Assembly (NCBI GenBank): GCA_026396375.1
Contig: JAPLWW010000060.1
Coordinates: 1 to 28,133, forward strand
Direction of reading: 5' to 3'
DNA from: Microcaldota archaeon
GTDB lineage: Archaea; Micrarchaeota; Micrarchaeia; Anstonellales; J096
Length of the DNA: 28,133 nt
Part shown: positions 6,815 to 14,147 of the stretch, in pieces
Numbering within the stretch: the stretch's first letter is position 1
Layout of the letters: every line of letters starts with the position of its first letter
The notes under the pieces: generated by a model
What the model was told of the DNA's origin: nothing
Database searches by the model: none
Seen by the model: only the letters and a program-made list of their open reading frames with translations
Translations under genes and position numbers: made by a program

Positions 6815-7759
6815 ATGGACATTTTTTCAATAATATTGATAATAACCGGCCTTGCGCTTTTCGAGATAATAAGCAGCATCGACAATGCGGTCATAAACGC
6901 CGAAGTGCTGTCAAAGATGGGCCCGAAGCCAAGAAGGTGGTTCCTGGTATACGGGCTGATCATCGCAGTGTTCGGGGTAAGGTTCCTCCTGCCGATGTTC
7001 CTGCTGTGGATCTCAAACCCCTCGATAGGGCCAGTGGATCTATTCTCATCGATGTTCAGCGGAGACGAGAAGGTTGCCGCGGCAGTGGAGCAAAGCTCCC
7101 CCTTCCTGCTGATTGCAGGAGGAGTCTTCCTGGTATTCCTGTTCTTCCACTGGCTTTTCCTTGAGCCCAAGAGGTTCGGCCTGGTAGGCGAGAAATTTAT
7201 CTATTCCCAGGGGATATGGTTCTATACAGCTATTTCAATCATTTTGCTGCTGATCAGCTGGTATGCGATGCAGATCAACCCGATGATGGCGTTTGCGGCA
7301 GTGGTTGGGTCAACGGCTTTCTTCATAATCCACGGCTTCAAGCAGAACGCAGAGCTCAAGGAAAAGGAGCTCCTTGAAGGGAGCGGAAGCAGCCATCTCA
7401 GCGACCTGAGCAAGCTCATGTACCTTGAGGTGATAGACGCCACCTTCTCCATAGACGGGGTCATAGGGGCCTTTGCCTTCACGCTTTTCGTTCCCCTGAT
7501 ACTGATAGGGAACGGCATAGGCGCATTGGTCGTAAGGGAGATAACAGTAAGGAATATAGACTCGATAAAGAAATACGCGTTCCTGAAGAACGGTGCAATG
7601 TACTCAATCTTCTTCCTTGGATCAATAATGATCATGGATTCGTTCGCAATAGATATACCTTCCTTTGTCTCCCCGGTAATAACCTTCTCATGCATAGGAT
7701 TCTTCCTGTGGAAGTCCCATTTAGAGATGAATCCTAAAGCTGACAAAACAAAGATTTAA
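6815..7759 (+). CDS. DUF475/TerC-like integral membrane protein
   Basis: The 314-aa protein is very hydrophobic, with seven or eight predicted membrane segments. It carries two acidic signature motifs: EIISSIDNAVINAEVL (residues 17-32) and EVIDATFSIDGVIGAFAFT near 209-227. These paired E-x-x-x-S-x-D-N/G motifs are typical of the TerC superfamily and its DUF475 branch, associated with tellurite resistance or metal (manganese) export. Which metal is unknown. The start has a box A exactly at leaderless spacing. It is divergent from the Nudix/nadK pair and shares its promoter element. The stop codon overlaps the box A of the tiny ORF that follows. Confidence 0.78.
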   Translation: MDIFSIILIITGLALFEIISSIDNAVINAEVLSKMGPKPRRWFLVYGLIIAVFGVRFLLPMFLLWISNPSIGPVDLFSSMFSGDEKVAAAVEQSSPFLLIAGGVFLVFLFFHWLFLEPKRFGLVGEKFIYSQGIWFYTAISIILLLISWYAMQINPMMAFAAVVGSTAFFIIHGFKQNAELKEKELLEGSGSSHLSDLSKLMYLEVIDATFSIDGVIGAFAFTLFVPLILIGNGIGALVVREITVRNIDSIKKYAFLKNGAMYSIFFLGSIMIMDSFAIDIPSFVSPVITFSCIGFFLWKSHLEMNPKADKTKI

Positions 7760-7760
7760 A
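7755..7760 (+). promoter_or_regulatory. Possible box A for a 22-codon ORF
   Basis: TTTAAA, overlapping the DUF475 stop codon, is centred 27.5 nt before the ATG at 7785, as for other leaderless genes here. Because it lies at a stop codon it may be coincidental. Confidence 0.35.
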
Positions 7761-7784
7761 ATTGCTCTGCTCCAAAATAGGCTC

Positions 7785-7853
7785 ATGGACATGGCAGGAT
7801 ACAGAGCATTGCTTTCTTCTGCAGTTGCCAGCGCAGTCCTTGTCTTGGCCTAG
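7785..7853 (+). CDS. Tiny hydrophobic peptide ORF of 22 codons, uncertain
   Basis: An ATG with box A at leaderless spacing opens a 22-residue peptide, MDMAGYRALLSSAVASAVLV then LA, ending in TAG. It reads like a signal peptide or single membrane helix with a stop where a mature protein would begin. It may be a small membrane peptide, the remnant of a secreted protein, or chance. Nothing recognisable follows in any frame before the next gene. Confidence 0.25.
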   Translation: MDMAGYRALLSSAVASAVLVLA

Positions 7854-7938
7854 CCAGCCACACCATATCTTTTGAATTGTTGTAAAAAATTCCGGTTAAA
7901 TTCACTTTTTTTAATGGAATGCCAAAAAGGTGATGACA

Positions 7939-8310
7939 ATGAATGCAAACGTTTACAGGTTCAGGTTTCATGAGTTTGAGAAGGAAAGGTATAGGAGGCA
8001 TGGCATAGCCATAGCCGAGCTTGGGAGGATGGCGCCAAGGCCCTTCGGCAGATGCTCAATAATGACAGAGCCCCTGCTCGAGATATCCCCCATAAAGGCT
8101 GCATGGAGAATGAGGGGCAGGGGCTTCTCTGACTTGCCGAAACTGGCGATTGCTTCTGTATCCGTAAATGACAGGAACATTCCCCCAATTGCCGCCAAGA
8201 TAGGCTGCGTCCATGTGCCTGAGCTGGTTTTTGACATGGATACAGGCAATTTCATCTGGCAAAACCAGGTTCCTGTGCCTTTTAAAAACACATCTCCACA
8301 TAATTATTAA
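7939..8310 (+). CDS. Hypothetical protein of 123 residues, unrecognised
   Basis: The start at 7939 is chosen because a good Shine-Dalgarno (AAGGTGA, ending at 7933) precedes it by 5 nt; GTG 7930 and ATG 7933 lie within that signal. Codon use (AGG for Arg, ATA for Ile) matches neighbouring genes, whereas the opposite-strand frame does not. The N-terminus is basic and aromatic (YRFRFHEFEKERYRRHGIA). The middle is a mixed region with MRGRGFSDLPKLAIASVSV, and the C-terminus (VPELVFDMDTGNFIWQ) looks like beta-strands. No signal peptide, membrane segment or known motif is visible. It ends 9 nt before the PHP gene and may be co-transcribed with it. No function can be offered. Confidence 0.7.
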   Translation: MNANVYRFRFHEFEKERYRRHGIAIAELGRMAPRPFGRCSIMTEPLLEISPIKAAWRMRGRGFSDLPKLAIASVSVNDRNIPPIAAKIGCVHVPELVFDMDTGNFIWQNQVPVPFKNTSPHNY

Positions 8311-8319
8311 CGTGATCCA

Positions 8320-10188
8320 ATGGGAGATGCGCGAGTATGCCATGCATTTGCAGATATAAAGAGGAAGCTTTCAGAGAATGGATTCAATGAGGCTGACAAG
8401 TCCAAAATATACACAATGGCATTGAAATATAAAAGGACACTGGATCTTGGCGTTGATTTTGAAACATTTTCGATATTCAACAGGGGATTGGACAATAAAA
8501 AGTCAAATTTCTTTGTCTTTCTTGGGATGAAAAAGGGTTTTTTCAATGACAAGCTGAAAGTCCTTTACTACAATCCAGCGCCTCCAAATGTAAGGTTCAA
8601 TTTCAGGGAGGATTACCAGGCAGAGCAGAAAAGGGGAGACACAATAATATCAAGGGAATATGACGGAAAAAACGGCCTGGATGAATTCGTTTCAAGAACA
8701 TTGTATGGCATCCTGAAGATATCCTCGTCAAAGCCGGAGAACAGGTATTACTATTGGCCCCACAACCATGCAGGATACCTTGAGCACAATGGAAAGATAC
8801 ATAGGCTGATAGACATAAAGCCAGGGGAAATTCCCAGTATTCTCGGTCCAGTTGATGACGGAAAGTCAAACCCCTTTGACATGATGATTTCGGCTGCGCT
8901 GTTCAACGGGGATTTCTTCGCGATAACATCGCACAACAGTTTCTCATATTCTGTTTTCAATGAACTGAACTTTTTTGGAAAATCCCTGGGAATCTCGGTT
9001 GTCCCTGGGATAGAATTCACGATGCCAATCTCCTCGTACAACCCTGAGGATGTCGCAATCCTTTTTTCCAACATGAATGAAAAGCTCAATGAGCATGGTC
9101 TATCCCAATTGGAAATAAGGAAAGGATCAGTCACCTATTCAACATCAGAGATAGACAGCCTGCTCCATTGGTACAAAAGGACCTTCGGATCAATAGACTT
9201 TGACGTTCCCCTGAGGGCAATCAACGGGCCCCATATCATTGCGATGTTCAATGATCCCAAGCTGGCTGAAAGGGTGAATTCCCTGATGCTAAGCAGCAAG
9301 GATGTGCAATTCCCCCCTTTTTCAGCGCCTGGAATCGAGCTTTTCAGGACTTTAACGTCATTGAGGCAGAATTACAGGGACAGGGTATTCATAATGGTGG
9401 CTCACCCTTTCTGCGACCTCAAGCTGCCTTCAGTCGGCATAGGCAACAGGATGGCAACCGGGGACCTTTCATGGCCTGATTCCCTGAGCCTTTTCAGGAA
9501 CAATCTTGCTGACGGTATCGCGGCGTACAATCCCTCGGTAAAGCCTGAATGGAACAATTTCAATGAACTGGACTTTTCATTGCTTGACTCCTATCCCAGG
9601 AAATACCATCAGTTGCTCAGGTCATGGATTGAGCATAGGAACCTTAAGCTGACAGAGTCATCCCAGTGGATAAATGGCCTCTCGCAACAGAAATGGGGGT
9701 TCCAGACGCTTAATTCAGACGCGTTGAACATGGCATATGCAAAATGGATCAGCCATTGGGGGGTTCCATTCCAGTCTATAGTCAGAATGGGTGAGCCGGA
9801 TACCCATTTTTTCGGAAAGTTTGACTTTGACGATGTGCACGCAAACCACCTCATGAGGGTTGTCTCCTATGTTGACGGAGAGAATATAGAGAAAACGCCG
9901 AAAGGCCTTCTTGAAGCTCTTTTCATGGCAAAAAGGCATCAGGAAGGCATCAATGCCAACTACTATGCCTATGCCGAGATGGACCAGAGGAAAAGGCACC
10001 TTGTGTTTGAGGAATCGCGGGAACCTACACAGGAGGAAAGCAGGGAGGAGCAGCTCAAGTACATAACCAACTACGGCATGGGGTTTTTCAATGTTATACT
10101 CCCTGATTTCGTCAAAAGGGCCTTTTTAAGGACAGGATTGCCCTTTTCCAAGACGCTGTACCTTTTAAACAAGTTCATAAAGGAATAG
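8320..10188 (+). CDS. Large divergent PHP-domain phosphoesterase-like protein
   Basis: This 622-aa protein is not a standard PHP enzyme but carries the metal-site landmarks in order: H148-N-H150 (HxH), VDDG (178-181, in place of SDG), FFAITSHNS with H205 (TDHD-like), VVPGIEF with E231, VFIMVAHPF with H362, and GEPDTHF with D494 and H496 (DxH). PHP proteins are trinuclear-metal phosphoesterases (histidinol phosphatase, nucleases, polymerase-linked domains). Inserts separate the motifs. About 145 residues precede the domain and about 120 follow, including a charged stretch EESREPTQEESREEQ. There is no signal peptide. A TTTAAAAA box at 8281-8288 lies upstream, with GTGAT just before the ATG. The substrate is unknown; the fold assignment comes from motif order only. 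Confidence 0.6.
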   Translation: MGDARVCHAFADIKRKLSENGFNEADKSKIYTMALKYKRTLDLGVDFETFSIFNRGLDNKKSNFFVFLGMKKGFFNDKLKVLYYNPAPPNVRFNFREDYQAEQKRGDTIISREYDGKNGLDEFVSRTLYGILKISSSKPENRYYYWPHNHAGYLEHNGKIHRLIDIKPGEIPSILGPVDDGKSNPFDMMISAALFNGDFFAITSHNSFSYSVFNELNFFGKSLGISVVPGIEFTMPISSYNPEDVAILFSNMNEKLNEHGLSQLEIRKGSVTYSTSEIDSLLHWYKRTFGSIDFDVPLRAINGPHIIAMFNDPKLAERVNSLMLSSKDVQFPPFSAPGIELFRTLTSLRQNYRDRVFIMVAHPFCDLKLPSVGIGNRMATGDLSWPDSLSLFRNNLADGIAAYNPSVKPEWNNFNELDFSLLDSYPRKYHQLLRSWIEHRNLKLTESSQWINGLSQQKWGFQTLNSDALNMAYAKWISHWGVPFQSIVRMGEPDTHFFGKFDFDDVHANHLMRVVSYVDGENIEKTPKGLLEALFMAKRHQEGINANYYAYAEMDQRKRHLVFEESREPTQEESREEQLKYITNYGMGFFNVILPDFVKRAFLRTGLPFSKTLYLLNKFIKE

Positions 10189-10202
10189 GCTTTACTGATA
10201 TG

Positions 10203-10208
10203 TTTAAA
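10203..10208 (+). promoter_or_regulatory. Box A promoter for the 445-aa repeat protein
   Basis: TTTAAA is centred 28.5 nt before the ATG at 10234 with no Shine-Dalgarno. It lies in the 45-nt gap after the PHP gene. Confidence 0.5.
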
Positions 10209-10233
10209 AACAGTTTTGTGTAGGTATTAATGT

Positions 10234-11571
10234 ATGGATATGGAACTTAGGCCCCAGCCAAGATGCAAATCATTTAGCGTTAAGCGTGCCTTCAAATACG
10301 CTGCATTGACAGCGTCATTATTGGTTTCTCCTGTTTCAATGCCTTTTGCAAATGCGGAAGTAATGACAGACACATCAAGATATTCCATCTATTCAGTGCT
10401 TGACGAAGTTGGGATAGAAAGAACAAGCTCAAAATACGACAAGATGAAGTCCAGCGTAATCTGGCTTTTTGACGCATCTTCTGATCTGCAAAAAACAAAG
10501 GAAATCTACAACATCTATTTTGAGAACCTTGGCATAAACAAAAGGTCAGTGAAGCTGTTCTGCAATGTTGCCAACGAGCTTAGTAAAAAGGATTCAGTTT
10601 CAGTGACTCCAACAGATCTGGTCAACCAGCTTGCCTACATCAACGGGGACACTGCAAAGAAGGAGCTTAGGACGATTCCGCATTCAGTCTTCTATGTAAT
10701 TTCAAGGATAGGGCCTGCATTCGATGCCCTTTCAGGCAAGGAACAGGAAAAGCCAGCCGGGCCAGCCAGGAATGACACCATCAAGCCAGCAGAGCCTGAG
10801 AGCATTCCAGTTGCAATCGCAGAGCCGAAGCCGGCTGATGAGCAAATCATGAATCCAAAAAGGAAAGGCACATCTGCATCCGCCTCCGCAAGGGAGATAG
10901 CAACCCACATAAGGAGGATAAGGGCAGGCAACAATCTGGACGCTGCATCTGCAAGGGAGATATCTGAAAGGATAAAGAAGGCAGAGGCAAAAGACAGCTT
11001 AACTGCACTTGTGGACAGCATATCCGCACAGTTAAAAGAGGCAAATGCAAAAGAAAAAGCTGCTGCAAGCGCAAAGGGAGCATATGCGCAGATAAAAAAG
11101 GAAAAGGCAAAAAAGGCCCTGGTTTCATTTCCTAGGCCAGCTGCACAGGCCGAGCCTGAGAGCATATTTACCAAAATCATAAAAAATTCCATTGCCTGGG
11201 AGCTTGCTATGATAGCGCTTGCAGGCGGAATAATATCTGCTTTCTTATTTGACGGCAAAAAGAAAAGGCAGAAAAAGAAGGAAACAGCGCTCATCTCATA
11301 CATCCAGAACCGCGCGTTGGCAAAGGCGGGCTCCGTGATAAAGAGGATGGATCCAAAGGCCAATGTCCCTCTGAATCCTGAAAAGATCATCAGCGCCTCC
11401 ATAAGGACAGCCCTTAGCAGGATAACCAAGTCAAGGAAGGCCTTCAGGAAAAACAAGGCAACTGCAGTGAAATTCCTTGATTCTGTCAGGGAAACGCTGC
11501 TATTGGGGTATTCCAGGGATTCAGTAATAATCAGGGCATTCGACGCAAGCAGAAAGCAGAACAACCTCTAA
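10234..11571 (+). CDS. Membrane-anchored repeat protein of 445 residues, unrecognised
   Basis: Residues 17-41 (KRAFKYAALTASLLVSPVSM, then PFANA) look like a signal peptide with an A-N-A cleavage site. A helical domain follows (about 45-165), then a Pro/Ala/Lys/Glu linker (168-212), then four imperfect 20-residue helical repeats (213-297) of the form A-S-A-R-E-I-x-x-x-I-K-K. A membrane helix spans about 319-339 (WELAMIALAGGIISAFLF), followed by a very basic segment (DGKKKRQKKKE) and a C-terminal helical domain rich in Lys and Arg. By the positive-inside rule the C-terminal part should be cytoplasmic and the repeats outside. The composition resembles surface-tether proteins. No family was recognised. 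The ATG has leaderless box A spacing. Confidence 0.75.
   Translation: MDMELRPQPRCKSFSVKRAFKYAALTASLLVSPVSMPFANAEVMTDTSRYSIYSVLDEVGIERTSSKYDKMKSSVIWLFDASSDLQKTKEIYNIYFENLGINKRSVKLFCNVANELSKKDSVSVTPTDLVNQLAYINGDTAKKELRTIPHSVFYVISRIGPAFDALSGKEQEKPAGPARNDTIKPAEPESIPVAIAEPKPADEQIMNPKRKGTSASASAREIATHIRRIRAGNNLDAASAREISERIKKAEAKDSLTALVDSISAQLKEANAKEKAAASAKGAYAQIKKEKAKKALVSFPRPAAQAEPESIFTKIIKNSIAWELAMIALAGGIISAFLFDGKKKRQKKKETALISYIQNRALAKAGSVIKRMDPKANVPLNPEKIISASIRTALSRITKSRKAFRKNKATAVKFLDSVRETLLLGYSRDSVIIRAFDASRKQNNL
10870..11124 (+). repeat. Four imperfect 20-residue coding repeats
   Basis: Within the 445-aa gene, units begin near SASAREIATHIRRIRAGNNL, DAASAREISERIKKAEAKDS, TALVDSISAQLKEANAKEKA and AASAKGAYAQIKKEKAKKAL. 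They share a hydrophobic pattern and a basic end, as expected of a helical array or coiled coil. Confidence 0.55.
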
Positions 11572-11572
11572 C

Positions 11573-11586
11573 TTTTTGTAATTTTT
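11573..11586 (+). terminator. T-run terminator after the 445-aa gene
   Basis: Two runs of five T start 2 nt after the stop codon, consistent with an archaeal oligo-T terminator. Confidence 0.4.
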
Positions 11587-11622
11587 CATAAAGCTTATTA
11601 ACATTCTAGATAATATATCATC

Positions 11623-12078
11623 ATGTCCTATCATCACCAGAAAAAGATATACACCTGCGGCCCGGCTTCGATGCGCATTGTTCTGGACCGGCTGGGAATC
11701 AAGGATTCCGAGGAAATATTGGCAAGGATGCTCAGGACAAATCCCAATTACGGCACCAAGTTCAAGCCGTTCTCCCTGGCTGCGAGATCATTGGGATTGT
11801 CCTATATCGAAAAGAAGAACGCCTCAATCCGCGACCTGAGGGGATTGCTGGGCCAGGGCTACGGCATCATTGTCTGCTATCTGGACAATACGGACAGAAA
11901 GAACATCTGGGACCACTATTCAGTTGTAAGGAAGCTGGACAACGGCAACATCTATTTCCTGGATCCCTGGTATGGGCCCAGGAAGAAGTTCAGCCTGCGC
12001 CATTTCAGGAGGATCTGGGTGAGCAGGAAGAACAGGCCTGACAAGATAGACGGATGGCTCATTGCGATTAGGCGCTAA
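11623..12078 (+). CDS. C39-like cysteine peptidase domain protein
   Basis: The 151-aa protein is a single papain-like C39-type domain: Q6 (oxyanion hole) and C12 in YTCGPASMRIVLDRLG, the catalytic His H98 in WDHYSVV, and D114 in YFLDPWYGP. C39 domains cleave double-glycine leader peptides in bacteriocin exporters, and stand-alone versions act in peptide processing. There is no signal peptide and no fused ABC transporter, so the substrate is unclear. The start at 11623 is supported by a CTTATTA box centred 26 nt upstream. It lies between the repeat protein and hisS, each with its own promoter. Confidence 0.8.
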   Translation: MSYHHQKKIYTCGPASMRIVLDRLGIKDSEEILARMLRTNPNYGTKFKPFSLAARSLGLSYIEKKNASIRDLRGLLGQGYGIIVCYLDNTDRKNIWDHYSVVRKLDNGNIYFLDPWYGPRKKFSLRHFRRIWVSRKNRPDKIDGWLIAIRR

Positions 12079-12086
12079 CCCCTAAC

Positions 12087-12096
12087 TTTTTATAAC
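12087..12096 (+). promoter_or_regulatory. Box A promoter for hisS
   Basis: TTTTTATAAC is centred about 25 nt before the ATG at 12117. Its T-run may also terminate the C39-like gene. Confidence 0.55.
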
Positions 12097-12116
12097 CTTT
12101 TAATACTCTCTTTATT

Positions 12117-13367
12117 ATGGAAAACACTCCAACCGGCGTGCGCGACTTCAGCGTTGAGGAAAGCATGGAAAGGGAGCGGATGATAGGCTCCCTCAAGTCG
12201 GTTTTCAGGAGATACGGGTTCTATCCCCTGGAGACGGGAACGATGGAGTTCTTTTCAACATTGACCAAGAAGAGCGGGGAGGCGATAAAGGAAAACATAT
12301 TCAGGATAGCGGACGAGGAGGCTGCCCTGAGGTTTGACCTTACTGTTCCCCTGGCGCGCTATGTTTCATCCAACCTATCCTTGTTCAAGCCTTTCAAGAG
12401 GTATTGCATAGACAAGGTCTGGAGGAACGAGGAGCCCCAAAAAGGGCGCTACAGGGAGTTTCTGCAGGCAGACTGCGACATAGTAGGGGTAAAGGAGCAG
12501 AGCGCTGAGGTTGAGCTGCTTAACTTGGCTTTAGACAGCCTAAAGGCGCTTGGCTTTGACACATCAGAGGCAATATTCTTCATTAACAGCAGGAAGATCC
12601 TTGAGGGAATGGCAGACAAGTGGTCTGTTGATTCTGAAAGGGCATTCAGGGCCATTGACAAGTACGACAAGGTAGGCAAGGAAGGCGTTTTCGAGGAGCT
12701 CAAGTCATTTGGAAAGGAGAAGGCAGAGGAGATAATCAATGACGTTTTTGTTGAGAATGACGACAACGGAAAAATGCTCAAATACCTTTCAAAGTTCAGC
12801 AAGGAAGGGGCAGAGGAGCTTGAATACATAGTCTCAAGGTTTCCCAATGCGAAGATCCAGCCTTATCTGGTCAGGGGATTAGGATATTACACAGGGCCGA
12901 TCTACGAGCTTAAGCTCTCAGATGAGATAGGCACAGTGTGCGCAGGAGGGCGGTATGACAACCTTCTTGGGCTGTACGGGCAGAAGGACTGCGCGGTTGG
13001 CATAAGCTTCGGGTTTGAAAGGCTGTTCTACCTGTTGAGGAAGGAAACCTCCCTGGACAAAAAAACCTATTCCAGCGTTTACATCGCCTGGGTGAAGGAC
13101 ATGGAGAAGGAGGCGCTGTCTATTGCAACCTCTTTAAGAAGAGAAGCCATCAATACTGATATCAACTATTCAAAACGCTCCTTGGGATCGCAGATAGACT
13201 ATGCGAACAAGATGGGCATTCCCCTGGTTGTGATAATAGGACCCAAGGAATTCAAGGAGGGAAAGGCTGTGCTGAGGGAAATGGATTCAGGCAAGGAGAC
13301 GGTTTTGGAGATAGGGAAAATAGCGGGTGCTGTTGTTGAAAGGACTAAGATTATATCTAAAAAATAA
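12117..13367 (+). CDS. hisS: Histidyl-tRNA synthetase
   Basis: Class II synthetase that charges tRNA-His. The 416-aa protein has the N-terminal TPTGVRDF signature and LRFDLTVPLARYV (class II motif 1 region). Motif 2 reads CIDKVWRNEEPQKGRYREFLQ-DCDIVG, the histidine-binding loop LVRGLGYYTGPIYEL, then AGGRYDNLLGLYG and motif 3 GISFGFERLFYLL. A C-terminal anticodon-binding domain follows (about 320-416). Length is standard. It starts with leaderless spacing after TTTATAA. The next gene begins 1 nt after its stop, so the two are probably co-transcribed. Confidence 0.97.
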   Translation: MENTPTGVRDFSVEESMERERMIGSLKSVFRRYGFYPLETGTMEFFSTLTKKSGEAIKENIFRIADEEAALRFDLTVPLARYVSSNLSLFKPFKRYCIDKVWRNEEPQKGRYREFLQADCDIVGVKEQSAEVELLNLALDSLKALGFDTSEAIFFINSRKILEGMADKWSVDSERAFRAIDKYDKVGKEGVFEELKSFGKEKAEEIINDVFVENDDNGKMLKYLSKFSKEGAEELEYIVSRFPNAKIQPYLVRGLGYYTGPIYELKLSDEIGTVCAGGRYDNLLGLYGQKDCAVGISFGFERLFYLLRKETSLDKKTYSSVYIAWVKDMEKEALSIATSLRREAINTDINYSKRSLGSQIDYANKMGIPLVVIIGPKEFKEGKAVLREMDSGKETVLEIGKIAGAVVERTKIISKK

Positions 13368-13368
13368 G

Positions 13369-13815
13369 GTGTTTTATTCAAAGGTTGGAAACTCATACAA
13401 GAAGATAGGCCCTGCCCTGGATGTTGCAAAGGAGGCCCATTCCTCAGACATAGGCGTTATCCACATCATTGACCGCGACCTTGCCTCGGGCCAGTCGAAG
13501 AACCTTGACATCTACGATTCCTTGACCCAGTTCATCCACGTCCAGGTGGAGCTTCCAAGGGTATGCTTTGTGAACGAGCTTTCTGCGTACAATGTGAGAA
13601 TTGCCTTTGTTCCGCCCAACGTCCCCTTGGATATAAATTACAAGTTCAGCCTGCTGAGGACAGACTATCCAAGGGACATGGACAAGTATCCCGAGTTCAA
13701 CGACATATTGACATCAAACGAGGACGTTGTCAACGAGGCAATAAGGAGGAAAAAGAGGATATTCTTCCTGGGAAAAAACAACAAGGCATTCTGCAGCATC
13801 CTGGACAGGATGTGA
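13369..13815 (+). CDS. Short protein resembling the N-terminal half of a HisA-type barrel
   Basis: The GTG at 13369, one base after the hisS stop, gives 148 residues. Residues about 12-65 (ALDVAKEA..., GVIHIIDRDLASGQSKNLDI, FIHVQVEL) follow the pattern of HisA/HisF N-terminal strands (valAxxxxxxGxxxIHivDLDxAxxGxxxNlxxi...VQvGGG), but the GGG phosphate loop is missing. The rest (NVRIAFVPPNVPLDINYK..., RRKKRIFFLGKNNK) does not fit, and the protein is about half the barrel length. It may be a degraded or repurposed TIM half-barrel, or unrelated. Tight linkage to hisS suggests co-transcription. An upstream in-frame start at 13327 lies inside hisS and is less likely. Confidence 0.5.
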   Translation: MFYSKVGNSYKKIGPALDVAKEAHSSDIGVIHIIDRDLASGQSKNLDIYDSLTQFIHVQVELPRVCFVNELSAYNVRIAFVPPNVPLDINYKFSLLRTDYPRDMDKYPEFNDILTSNEDVVNEAIRRKKRIFFLGKNNKAFCSILDRM

Positions 13816-13819
13816 TCAA

Positions 13820-14056
13820 TTACTCTTTCTTGTCCTGATTCCTATCCTTCTTGATCTTCTGGAGATATTTTATCATTTCGGCTATCTCTTCCCTGTCGTG
13901 CATATGCCTTTCAATTTTGTGCTCGCAGTCGACAAGGACTCCGAAGCAGTTAAGCTGCCTGCACATATGGGGCCTCCAGTCATGCTGTTTCTTTTCATGC
14001 GCCTTTGGCGATGAGCACTTTACGAACGCGCAAACCGTTATTTTTCTATGTGTCAT
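13820..14056 (-). CDS. Small Cys/His-rich protein, putative metal binder
   Basis: This 78-aa protein contains five cysteines and several histidines in its first 55 residues (VCAFVKC, HMCRQLNCFG, DCEHKIERHMH). The tail is basic and acidic and looks helical (EEIAEMIKYLQKIKKDRNQDKKE). The Cys/His spacing suggests zinc or another metal, but no known zinc-finger spacing is met exactly. Support for expression is good: a minus-strand AGGTGA (14068-14063) sits 6 nt before the ATG, and a TATTTAAATA box lies about 48 nt upstream, leaving a short leader. The stop is 4 nt from that of the convergent upstream gene. Family unknown. Confidence 0.65.
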   Translation of the reverse strand: MTHRKITVCAFVKCSSPKAHEKKQHDWRPHMCRQLNCFGVLVDCEHKIERHMHDREEIAEMIKYLQKIKKDRNQDKKE

Positions 14057-14099
14057 TATTTTTCACCTGATAAGTAATATCATCTATTGTGGCGAAGGG

Positions 14100-14110
14100 T
14101 ATTTAAATAT
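14100..14110 (-). promoter_or_regulatory. Box A promoter for the Cys/His-rich gene
   Basis: TATTTAAATAT, near-palindromic, predicts a start about 24 nt upstream of the ATG at 14056. The leader contains the Shine-Dalgarno AGGTGA at 14068-14063 (minus strand). Confidence 0.5.
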
Positions 14111-14147
14111 AGTGGTAATTGATGAAAGCATATGTAGTTCTCAGTTA

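Noticed and set aside
7968..8291. Minus-strand ORF opposite the 123-aa gene
   Set aside because: Codon use on the plus strand matches neighbours and the plus start has a strong Shine-Dalgarno; the minus frame has neither.
10692..11564. Long opposite-strand ORF of 290 residues within the 445-aa gene
   Set aside because: It is the antisense of an Ala/Lys-rich gene; its Phe/Ala/Ser-rich composition is an artefact, and it has no promoter or ribosome site of its own.
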